This document shows positions 9,052 through 18,600 of a DNA stretch of 36,795 nucleotides, piece by piece. Within the stretch, counting starts at the first letter, position 1; the number at the start of each line of letters is the position of its first letter. Source of the stretch: Anaerolineae bacterium (GTDB taxonomy: Bacteria > Chloroflexota > Anaerolineae > Aggregatilineales > UBA2796); assembly GCA_020851855.1 (NCBI GenBank), contig JADZBY010000695.1:1-36795 (forward strand), written 5' to 3'. The notes beneath the pieces were generated by a model that searched no databases, had not been told where the DNA came from, and saw nothing but the letters and a program-made list of their open reading frames with translations. A program made the translations under genes and the position numbers.

Positions 9052-9523
9052 CAGCGCAGACGGCCCGCCGCGTGTAGCGGTGGTGGGCGTGGGCCATGAA
9101 TTTCGCGGGGACGACTTCGCCGGACCGGCGGCGGCGCGCGCCTTGATGGCGCGTGTCACGCCGGGCGGAAGTTTGCTCGTGCTCGACGCCGGCGCAGCGC
9201 CGGAGAGCTTCACCGGGCCGCTGCGCCGCTTTGCGCCCCACCTGATCCTGATCCTGGACGCCGCCGAGATGGGCATGGAGCCGGGCGGAATCGGCTGGAT
9301 CGACCCGGACGAGGTGGCGGACGTGGGCGGGCCGACGCACGCGCTGCCGCTGCCATTGTTCGCCGGGTTCCTGAGCGCCAGCCTGGGCTGCCCGGTGCGC
9401 ATCCTGGGCATCCAGCCCGCCGCCGACGATTTCGACACGCCGCTTTCCGAGCCGGTCCAGGGCGCTGTCGAGGCGCTCGCGGCGGGCCTGGCGGAGATTC
9501 TGGGCAATTCCGCCGCCGAGTAG
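8975..9523 (+). CDS. Hydrogenase maturation endopeptidase (HycI/HyaD family, M52)
   Basis: RVAVVGVGHEFRGDDFAGPAAARAL, LVLDAGAAPESF, LILILDAAEMG; immediately after the hydrogenase subunits. Start codon uncertain because of the 77-bp overlap with the NuoI-like gene. Confidence 0.85.
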   Translation: MAETPTLNRCWQNLLRSTLSRLPKLDSADGPPRVAVVGVGHEFRGDDFAGPAAARALMARVTPGGSLLVLDAGAAPESFTGPLRRFAPHLILILDAAEMGMEPGGIGWIDPDEVADVGGPTHALPLPLFAGFLSASLGCPVRILGIQPAADDFDTPLSEPVQGAVEALAAGLAEILGNSAAE

Positions 9524-9535
9524 CAACCGGCAGCC

Positions 9536-10258
9536 TCAGCGGTGGCGGGCCAGCCGGAATCCGAGGTAGTCGAAGCGGTCCGCCGGGTGGTTGAAGCTGC
9601 GGAAAGCCACCTGGGCGTTGTGCAGGCTGAGTCCATACGAGCCGCCGCGCATGGCCCGCGCTTCCCCGCCGGAAAACGTGGCGATGTCCAGCTCGTCGGG
9701 CACGTTGAAGGCGTTCAGGCACCACTCCGACACGTTCCCGCTCATATCGAACACGCCGAACGCGCTCGCGCCCGTGGGGAACGCATCCACCGGCGTCAGG
9801 CGCTTGATGCCGCTCTCGCTGGCGTTGCAGCGCGAGATGTCCGGCGCATCTCCCCAGGGAAACGTGCGGCCATCGTCGTCTTCCGCCGCGCGCTGCCATT
9901 CCTGCTCCGTCGGCAGGATGACATTCTCGCCCGTCCTGGCGCTCAACCACTGGCAAAAGGCCACCGCCTCGTACCAACTCACGTAGACGCGCGGCAGCGT
10001 GGCTGCTGAGTCGGGAACGTCCGAGGCGGCATGGCTCTGTCGCCAGCGCGCCGCCTTTGGTGAGAAGCTCCACCACTCGCCGGATGCATAACCATCGGCG
10101 TCGTCCAGGAACAGCTGAAACTGCGCGTTGGTGACCGGGTACTGGGCGAGTTCAAACGCGGCTACGTTCGCTTCTTCACCGCCGCGCAGCGTCACGACGC
10201 CCTGGGGAATCACACACCAGCCGAACGGAGAGGGGAAAATGTCGTGCACCGATACCAT
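9536..10258 (-). CDS. FGE/SUMF1-fold (formylglycine-generating enzyme-like) domain protein
   Basis: YPVTNAQFQLFL, VSWYEAVAFCQWLSARTGENVILPTEQEWQRAAE, FPWGDAPDISRCN, FGVFDMSGNVSEWC, RAMRGGSY...GFRLAR. Confidence 0.9.
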   Translation of the reverse strand: MVSVHDIFPSPFGWCVIPQGVVTLRGGEEANVAAFELAQYPVTNAQFQLFLDDADGYASGEWWSFSPKAARWRQSHAASDVPDSAATLPRVYVSWYEAVAFCQWLSARTGENVILPTEQEWQRAAEDDDGRTFPWGDAPDISRCNASESGIKRLTPVDAFPTGASAFGVFDMSGNVSEWCLNAFNVPDELDIATFSGGEARAMRGGSYGLSLHNAQVAFRSFNHPADRFDYLGFRLARHR

Positions 10259-10360
10259 TCAATACTCCAGATAGCCTGCGGGGGTGGACTCCGGTCAAGT
10301 GAGAAGCTCGCGGTCAGGCAGGCGCGCCGCCCAGAGTGTATCTGAAAATGCGGAGAAGAA

Positions 10361-10502
10361 CCTCACCCCCAGCCCCTCTCCACGCCTGCCACCCCAAAGG
10401 GGACCCCGGCAGCCGTAGAGAGGGGAGTTCGCCGGCCCTACCGCCGCGCCGTTCCCCCTCTCTACGCGGTACGCCGCGTGGAGAGGGGGCCAGGGGGTGA
10501 GG
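10361..10502. repeat. Nested palindromic GC-rich intergenic repeat (copy A)
   Basis: Outer arms cctcacccccagcccctctccacg (10361-10384) and cgtggagagggggccagggggtgagg (10477-10502); inner arms ccgtagagagggga and tccccctctctacgcgg. Confidence 0.85.
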
Positions 10503-10522
10503 CTCAGAGTTCACGACAGCGT

Positions 10523-12415
10523 CTACGGGCAGCCGCCCTGTTGCAGCGTGTACTCAACTTCGCGGATGTTGTCGCCCTCGTTCGTCTCCGGGATTTGGTT
10601 CAGCCCGTCGATGATGAGCGAGAAGCGGTGCGTCTCGTTGTAGTAGGTGCTGATGTTCAGCGGGAAGTTGACGCGCACCGTCTGGCCGGGCGCGATGGCC
10701 GGGAACTGCGCCGCCGTGTCGATGACGATCTGGCCGTCCGCAACCCGGATGTCGCGCATACTGACCCAGCCGCCGGGCGACGCCTGCGTGCCCAGGTTGG
10801 CCACGTCAAAGCCCAGCGTGAACGGCACGTTACAGGTCGGCGTGCCGTACTCGACGATGCCCGCCACCAGGTTGATGGCCGTGATAGGCGTCGCCGTGGC
10901 GATGGGCGTCGGGGTGGCAATCGGCGTCGGCGTGGCCGGGATGGGAACCAGCGGCAGCGAGAACACGTCGCCGAAGAGGCTGAGCAGCGTTGGGTCGCCG
11001 GAGATCCACGCCTGCTGGCCGCGGAAGTTGATGACGAACCACTGGTAGCCCTGGACTGTGCCGAGCAGCTGCACTTGCTCGCCGCGCTGAAGCTGGCCGA
11101 GCACCGGCTGATAGACAACGCCGGGTCCGGGCCGTACGTTGAGGAAGTCGCTCAGCACCGTGCCGATGACGCCGGCGGGCGTCGGGCTGGCCAGGGGCGT
11201 GGGCGGCAGCGGCGGCTCGGTGGGCGTGGCGCTCGCTTCGGGCGTGGGCGTGGCGGGCGGCGTGACATCCAGCGTCAGGCGCTCCGCGCCCGCGTAACGG
11301 GCCACTGGCGATGGCGCGCCGTTGAGGTTCGTCTCGAAGATCAGCACGTCGTTCGTCGTCTCGCCGCCGCCCAGGGCCGGGTTAAACGTGCCCTGGAGCG
11401 ATTCTTGCGGCGGCGTGGACAGGATCGAAGCCAGCACGGCGCTGGGCGTCGAACCGGCGCGCTCGATGATGGCGATCAGGCCGTTGGCGGCGTCGTAGGC
11501 GGCGGCGGCCTGCGCATCGGGCAACTCACCGAAGGTGCGCGCGTAGTTGAGCAGGAAATCCGTGTTTGCATCGGTCGGCCAGGCGTAAGACCAGGCCGCG
11601 ATGCCGTAGATGCCGCTGCGCTGCATGGGCGGGAGCGCGGCCTTGAAATCCGGGTCGGCGGCGACATCCGTGGCGAACGCGCCCGCAAAGCCCGCTTCGC
11701 GCAGGGCAACGTATAGCTGGCCGACCTGGGCCGGCTCGCCAAAGGCCACCACCGCATCGGGCTGGTTCTGGAGCAGGACCGGCACGGCGTCCGCAACCGG
11801 GCGCGTTGGGTCCTGCAATACCGGGCTGGCCGCAATGCCGCGTGTGGCCAGCGCCAGCGCGAAGGCGGCGGTGGGCGATCCGGCGTCGTCGTTGCCCTGG
11901 TAGACCGTGAAGTTCTGCGCGCCCACATCGTTGAGCATGAAATCGGCCAGCGCGTTCATCCGCACGTTATCCGAGGCGCGCGTGCGGAACAGGAAGCCGC
12001 CGGTGCGGACGTCGGTCGAGGTCGCGGCGGTGAATACCGGCACATCGGCGGTGGACATGGCGACGAGGTTCGCCACAGCGCCCGCGTTGTCGTCCGGACC
12101 GAAAAGCGCTACGACGTTGGTCTGTACAAGCTGGCGGATGGCGGCTTCCACCTGGTCACCCGCATCAATGGCGACCACCTGAAGCGTGAACGGCTCCCCG
12201 GTGGGCAGCGTGACGCCGCGCGCGTTCGCGTCGTCAACCGCGAGCGAGACGCCGCGCAGCGTGGGGCCGTCCACCGGCCCGATGACACCGATGGTCAGCG
12301 TTTGTGAGCCTTGAAACAGCGCGGCCCGCGTTGGCGTCACGCCTACGACGAGCGCGGCGACGGCCAGCACGGCCCATAGGGTACAAAGAGCGGCCAGAAT
12401 TCTCTTACGAGGCAT
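10523..12415 (-). CDS. Periplasmic-binding protein (LIVBP/branched-chain amino acid type) with SH3b and C-terminal CARDB-like domains
   Basis: Signal peptide MPRKRILAALCTLWAVLAVAALVVG; TLTIGVIGPVDGPTLRGVSLAVDDANARG...VVALFGPDDNAGA; Pro/Thr linkers; SDFLNVRPGPGVVYQPVLGQLQRGEQVQLLG (SH3b); NLGTQASPGG...LIIDGLNQIPETNEGDN (CARDB). ATG at 12415. Confidence 0.82.
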   Translation of the reverse strand: MPRKRILAALCTLWAVLAVAALVVGVTPTRAALFQGSQTLTIGVIGPVDGPTLRGVSLAVDDANARGVTLPTGEPFTLQVVAIDAGDQVEAAIRQLVQTNVVALFGPDDNAGAVANLVAMSTADVPVFTAATSTDVRTGGFLFRTRASDNVRMNALADFMLNDVGAQNFTVYQGNDDAGSPTAAFALALATRGIAASPVLQDPTRPVADAVPVLLQNQPDAVVAFGEPAQVGQLYVALREAGFAGAFATDVAADPDFKAALPPMQRSGIYGIAAWSYAWPTDANTDFLLNYARTFGELPDAQAAAAYDAANGLIAIIERAGSTPSAVLASILSTPPQESLQGTFNPALGGGETTNDVLIFETNLNGAPSPVARYAGAERLTLDVTPPATPTPEASATPTEPPLPPTPLASPTPAGVIGTVLSDFLNVRPGPGVVYQPVLGQLQRGEQVQLLGTVQGYQWFVINFRGQQAWISGDPTLLSLFGDVFSLPLVPIPATPTPIATPTPIATATPITAINLVAGIVEYGTPTCNVPFTLGFDVANLGTQASPGGWVSMRDIRVADGQIVIDTAAQFPAIAPGQTVRVNFPLNISTYYNETHRFSLIIDGLNQIPETNEGDNIREVEYTLQQGGCP

Positions 12416-12620
12416 AGTCAACTCCCTGATCCTGTCCAATTCTGAGCCACATGGCGTGCTGCACCGGCACAAAGCATGACAGGCACGACGAACGCCGCCC
12501 CGGCCCTTCATCCGTGTGTGCCATCTGGGCATCCTGCCGGATGAGCGGACCAGAGGCGGCGTGACGCAACACGACACGAGCAGTAGACCTAGTCTACCAC
12601 GTTCCGCCGCACGGACTGCA

Positions 12621-15600
12621 CTACTTGTCGCCGGATTCCGCCGTTTCAGCCTGCGTTTCGGCTTCGCTGCTCTCCTCGGCGGCGGTCGCGGCCTCTGGCA
12701 GCGGCTCGCAGGGCATGGTCAGGCTGAAGGTCGAGCCGACGCTCACCTCGCTGACCACCCAGATGTCGCCGCCCTGCTTGCGAATGAGCTTGCGGGCGAT
12801 GGGCAGGCCCAGACCGGTGCCTTCGTACTGGCGCGCCGGGCTGTTTTCCGCCTGCTGGAACGGCTCGAAGATGCTCTCCAGCTTGTCTTCGGGCACGCCG
12901 ATGCCCGTATCGGTGATCGACACCTGGATGTACTGCCGCCCGTCGCGCTCGATGCGGAAGGCCGAGGCGGTGATGCTGCCCTGCTGCGTGAATTTCGCCG
13001 CATTGGACACCAGGTTGAGCAGCGCCTGCCGCGTGCGGAACTCGTCGCCCCACACCGGCGGCAGATCGTCTTCGATCTCCTGGTGCAGCTTGATGGGCTT
13101 GTCCTTGACCAGGCCGACGGCGGTAGACATGACGCCCTTGATCAGGTCGACCATCGAGAAGTAGGCCGAGGTGAACTCCATCTTGTCGGCCTCGATCTTG
13201 GCCTGGTCGAGGATGTCGTTCACGAGGCCGAGCAGGTGCTTACCGCTGTCGTAGATGGTGGTCAGGTCTTGCTCCTGCATCTCGGTCAGCGGGCCGTCGA
13301 TGCCCTTCAGGATCACGCGCGAAAAGCCGATGATCGAGTTGAGCGGCGTGCGCAGCTCGTGCGACATATTGGCCAGGAACTGGTTCTTGAGCCGGTCAAG
13401 CTCCATGAGGCGCGTGTTCGCCGTCTGGACCTCGCGCAGCAGCCGGGCGTTCTGGAGCACCGCGGCCAGCGACGAGCTGAGCGTTTGCACCAGCCGGATC
13501 GAGTCGTCGTTGAACCCGTTCATGGTCAGTTTGGCCACACACAAGATGCCCAGGAAGTTGTCGCCGGACGCCAGCGGGATGAGCAGCGCCGACCCGGCGT
13601 CGGGCAGGATGCCCTGCAGGTGCTGGATCAGGCGGCCCTGGCCCAGCCGCGACGTGGTTTGCGCCAGCAGCATGGCGGCGGGCACGTCGTTCACGATGAG
13701 CGGCTCGTGCGACGAGGCGAAAGACTTGAGGTACGGGCCGCTGAAATCGTAGTGATCGGGCGGCGTGAGCTGGAGTTCGGGCACGCTGACCCAGTACGGG
13801 ATCAGCTTCGACTGCGTCTCGTCCAACAAGAGCAGCGCCGACGACGAAGCGCCGAGGTTGTCCAGGATTAGCGTGGCGACGCGGCGCACTGCCGGCTCGG
13901 CGTCGTCCACGATGCCAGTGGCGGCGCGCGTTACGTCGAACAGGAAGCGCATCTCTTCCGCGCGCTGCGACGAGGTTTCGAACAGGCCGGCGTTGTCGAT
14001 GGCGATGGCGATCTGGTCAGCCAGCGTGGAGAGCACGGCCACGTCGTCATCGGTGAACGCTCCCGGCTCGTTGCTTTGCACATCGAGCGCGCCCAGGATG
14101 CGGTTCCGCGCGATGAGCGGCAAGGCCATCTCGGCGCGCGTGCGGGGCAGGTACGGGTTGGGCCGGTGCACCGAGCCGGGCGCGGCGGTGTCGGACACAA
14201 TCTGCGGCTTGCCGTTGCCCGTCACCTGACCGATGACCGAGCGCGAGCCAACGCGCAGATGGTGGCCGACGGCGATGAGCTGCTTACCGGCCTCGCCGGT
14301 GGCCGCCACGACGCGCGCATCGCGACCGTCGGGGCTGATTCGGAAGACCTGCACGTGGTCGTAGTTGAAGTTGTCGCGGATCAGGTTCACCGTCCGGTCG
14401 AACAGCTCGTCCAGGTTCAGGATCGAGGTCGCGGACTGGGCGATCTGGGCGCTCAACTGAAGCTGGCGGGCGCGGCGGTCTGTCTGTTCGAGCAGGCGCT
14501 GGCGCTCCATCGAGATGGCGACCAGGTCGGCCAGCGAGGTGTAGACGCGCACCTCACGCTCGCTGTACGGCCACGGCTGGCTGGAGCCGAAGAGCAGCGC
14601 GCCGACCGGGCGGCCAGCCGAGGTGAGCGGGAAGACGAGCACGGAGCGGAAGCCCATGAGCCGGTAGATCGTCTCGTCCGTCGCGGAAGGCTGTGTGATG
14701 AGCGACATGTCGTCGATCCACACCACATCGCTGGATGAAATCTCGCGCCACGCCGGGAACTGGTCCGGCGTGAAGCGGATGCCGGTCAGGTCCATGCCGC
14801 CGTCTTCGTCCATGCGATGCCAATTTGCCACGATCTCGATGGATGCATCCGGGCCGGTCCAGGCGTCGGACAGCAGGCGGATGAGCAGCGCGCCGGTGAC
14901 GATGGGCTGCACGGCGTAGTCGATGATGGCCGCCAGTTGCTCGGTCATGTCTGCCGCGTTCGAGATGGCGCGGCTGGTCTGATACAGCACCGCCGTCTCG
15001 TCGAGCGTTTCCTGCGTTTGCTGCACCAGCATGAAGTTGTCGATGGCGATGGACGCCTGGTCGGCCAGCGTGGTCAGGATTTGCTGCTCGGCGATGTCAA
15101 AGAGGTGTGGCCGGACGAAGCTGATGGCCATGCGCCCGATCATACGGCCCTTCACGGCCAGCGGAACGGACGCATGGGCCTTGAACTGGCCCCAGTTCGG
15201 CAGCGTGCGCAGCACGGCGGTAAGGTGGCGGTCGATGGCGCTCACGTTCTCGATGTAGAGCGCGTCCGACTCCAGGAATGCCCAGTTGTCGAAGGTATCG
15301 CCCTCGGACAGCTGCACGTCGCCGTCGCCGTCCGGGTCATGGGCATCCCAGGCGACGACGCGCTCGGCGACCCGCGCTGCGCCTTGCGTATCAAACATGA
15401 AGATGTCGATTTGTGATGGGTTGAAGAGCTTCAGCTGGTCCCGGACTGCGCCGAGCACGCCTTCGATGCTGTCGCCGCGGCTGATGGTGAGGTTGGCGTC
15501 GTAAAGGCGCGTCGTCGTCTCAAGCGCCTGGGCCGTTTCTTCGGCAAGGCGCACGCCTTCCGCTGCGATGGCGGTCTGGTCCGCGATGGCGGCGAGCATC

Positions 15601-18600
15601 CGCTGCTCGTCCGCGCCGAGCGCGCGGCGCGTGGTGAAGCCCATGACCAGCCAACCGACGGCGTGGCTGCGCGCGCTCAGCGGCAGCACACTCACCGAGG
15701 CGATACGCAGCGATTCCAGCCGTGGATCATGGGCCAGGTCCGGGTTTTTGCGCACATCCGGCTCGATAACCGGCTCCTGCGGGTTGAGCAGCACGGGCGG
15801 CACGGGCGTGGCTTCGTCCATAGCCACCGGCGTGATGCCCATGTCCCCGACGTGCAGCGCATAGGACTGCACCGGGCGGCCATTGGCATCGCTGAAGACG
15901 GCGAACAGGTGATCCGGCTCGTAGAGCTGGTAAAGCTGCAAGGCCATTGCGGACAGGATGCCGATCAACTCGTGCTCGGCGGCGATGGACCGCGTGATCT
16001 CGTACAGGATCGTGGTTTCGCGCAGGCTCTCCTGAAGCACGGACTCCAGCTGGCGGAGTTGAGTCACGTCCTGGAACACGGCCACGGCGCTGATCAACTG
16101 GCCGTCGCGGAAGACGGGAACCGCGTTGATCAGCATGTCGACGCGCGTCCCATCGGGCTGAACGGCGCTGACGTCCTGCGCGAAGATTGGCTCTTGCGTG
16201 CGCAGGACGCGGAACACCGGCAGTTCGTCGGCTTCCAGCGGCGTATCCGTGCCGGTGTGCACCAGTTGGGCGGCGTCCGGGTTATCCAGGCCGAGCAGAT
16301 CGCGCGCCTGCTCGTTGCTCAGCGTGACGTTCCCGGTCGCGGCGTCGGCCACGACGACGCCCGTCGGCAGCGAGTTCAGCACGGTTTGCAGCGTCTCACG
16401 CTCCGTCTCCGCGACCTGGAACAAGCGCCGGTTCTCCAGCGCGATAGAGATCTGGCTGGCGACTGTCAGCACAAGCTGGATGTCGCTATCGGTCAGATCG
16501 TGGCCGTCAACGGGCCTGCCGACGAGCAGCGCGCCCACCGTGTTGTTGCCGGTGCGGACCGGGATGGCGACATGTTTGCCCAGGCCGCGCTGCATGTCGG
16601 GCGGAAGGTCGCGGCCCGGCTCATCTGCCGACGGGTTATTGATGAGCGCCACCGTGCCCAAACGCGCCGCCTGGGCCAGCGACATGGCGCTGTTGTCCAG
16701 GTCGATGATGTCGAGCGCGGCCAGCGGCGAGTCGGCGGGCGCATCGGCGGCGGTGCGCTCCAGGCGGACGCGCCGCCCGCTGAGCCGCACCTGGCCGAAC
16801 CACCAGCGATCAAATTCGGCGGCGGCAGCCACCGTCTCCACCAGGCTGCGCACGCCCGTTTCCACGTCGCCGCCGATCTGGCTGGCCGCCTGGGCCGCTT
16901 CGGCCAGCGCGCGGTTGCGGTTGGCTTCCGCCTGGGCCTGCTGGAACAAGTAACGATTCTCCAGCGCGATGGCGACCTGGTCGGCCAGCGCGGACACGAA
17001 CTGCGCGAAGGTCAGGTTGAAGCTGCGCGGCTGGCGGCTCAAGAGCAGCAGGACGCCGAACCAGCGGCTTCGTGTGGTCAGCGGGATGGTCATTGCACTG
17101 CGGACATGCAAAGTGCCCAGACCGGTGCGCAGTTCGTGGAAGCCCACCACATCGGCGGGCATCTCGGCAATGTAGGGGTCGCGGGACTCGCCAGCCGCCC
17201 ACATGGGCGGCCACTGCTCACGTGCAGTGCGCGAGCTGCCGGCCACCTGGAAGCGCTGGTCCGTATCCCGGCTCCACAGGTGTTGCAGGTCGAAGTACGG
17301 CGCGCTCGGCGTCGGGTCGGGTCCGGCGATCAGCGCGACGATATAGTCGACCACCGGATAGCGGGCCAGCCGCTCTGCGGTGAGTTGGTAGACTTCCTCA
17401 ACCGTCGCGCTCGCGCCCAAGGCGCGGCTGGTGTCGTACAACTGCTCAACGCGGCTGAGCGCGCTTTGCGTCTGCTCGACGAGGCGGACGTTTTCGACCG
17501 CCAGCGCGACGCGCTCGGCCACCGCCTGCACGATAGCTCGTTCTTCGCCGGACAGCGGCGATTCCGGGCTGCCCACGACGCTCAGGCTGCCCACCGTCTC
17601 GCCACGGACGCGGATCGGCGCTTCGATGCCGCCGCCCTGCGTTGCCGTGCGTCCGTCGCCGCCCGCGCCCGGCGCGATCTGCTGAAGGTCGTACTGATAA
17701 GCCATCGCCACGGCGGAGCGCTCGTCGAGGAACTCTTCCCACGTCGCGCGGGTGAGCATCCGGTTCAGGTTGTCGATCTGATCGACGCGCTGTTGCTGGT
17801 CGCGTAGCAGGCGCGCACTGTCAATGGAGATGGCAAGCTGGTCCGCCAGGATTTGGAAGATCTGCACGTCGTCTTCGCTGAATGCGTCCGGCTCCACGCT
17901 CTGGACATCCAGCGCGCCGATCAGGTTGTTGCCGACCTGGAGCGGCAGCGCCATCTCCGACCGCGTGAGGGGCAGGATCGGGTTGAAGCGGTGCGGAATC
18001 TCGGACTGTTGCGTATCGAGCGTGACGAACGTGCGGCGCTTGTCCGCCACCTGACCGACGATAGACGGCGAGCCGACGGCCAGACGGTGCTTGCGGGCGA
18101 GCATCTCGCGGCCTGCCTCGCCGGTGCTGACCACCAACACGGCGTATTTGCCCGCCTCGTCGACGAAGAAGATCTGCACGTGATAGAGCTTGAACCGCTC
18201 GCGAATGGTGTCAACCGAGAATTGCAGCAGCTCGTCAATGTTGCGCAGTTGCGCGGCCTGACGGCTGATGTCCGCCGCAAGCTGGATGTTACGGGTACGC
18301 TCGGCGACGCGCGTCTCCAGCGTGCCGACCAGGTCTTCCAGGCGCGCCGTCATGCTGTTCATGGCCTCGGCAAGCTCGCCAATCTCGCCGCCCGCCCGGA
18401 TTCGGATGCGCGTGCTCAGGTCGCCCTGGGCGATCTGGCGGGCGCTGGCCGTCAGGCGGCTGAGCGGGCGCACGATGGTTTGCGCGCCGAAACTGATGAA
18501 GATCAGCGCGCCGACCAGCACGAGCAGCGAGCGCGTCGTCGCCAGATTGACGACGTCGCCGATGTTCGAGATGGGCTGTTCGTCCACCGATTTGCTGACC

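Noticed and set aside
10830-11260. Repetitive GC-rich motif (ggcgtcggcgtggc-type) in the binding-protein gene, considered as a repeat array
   Set aside because: It is the DNA behind Pro/Thr linker repeats (PTPIATPTPIATATP); no regular spacer structure, so not CRISPR.
12516-13871. 451-aa plus-strand ORF over the kinase 3' end
   Set aside because: Antisense to HisKA/HATPase coding sequence; low-information Arg/Gln-rich translation.
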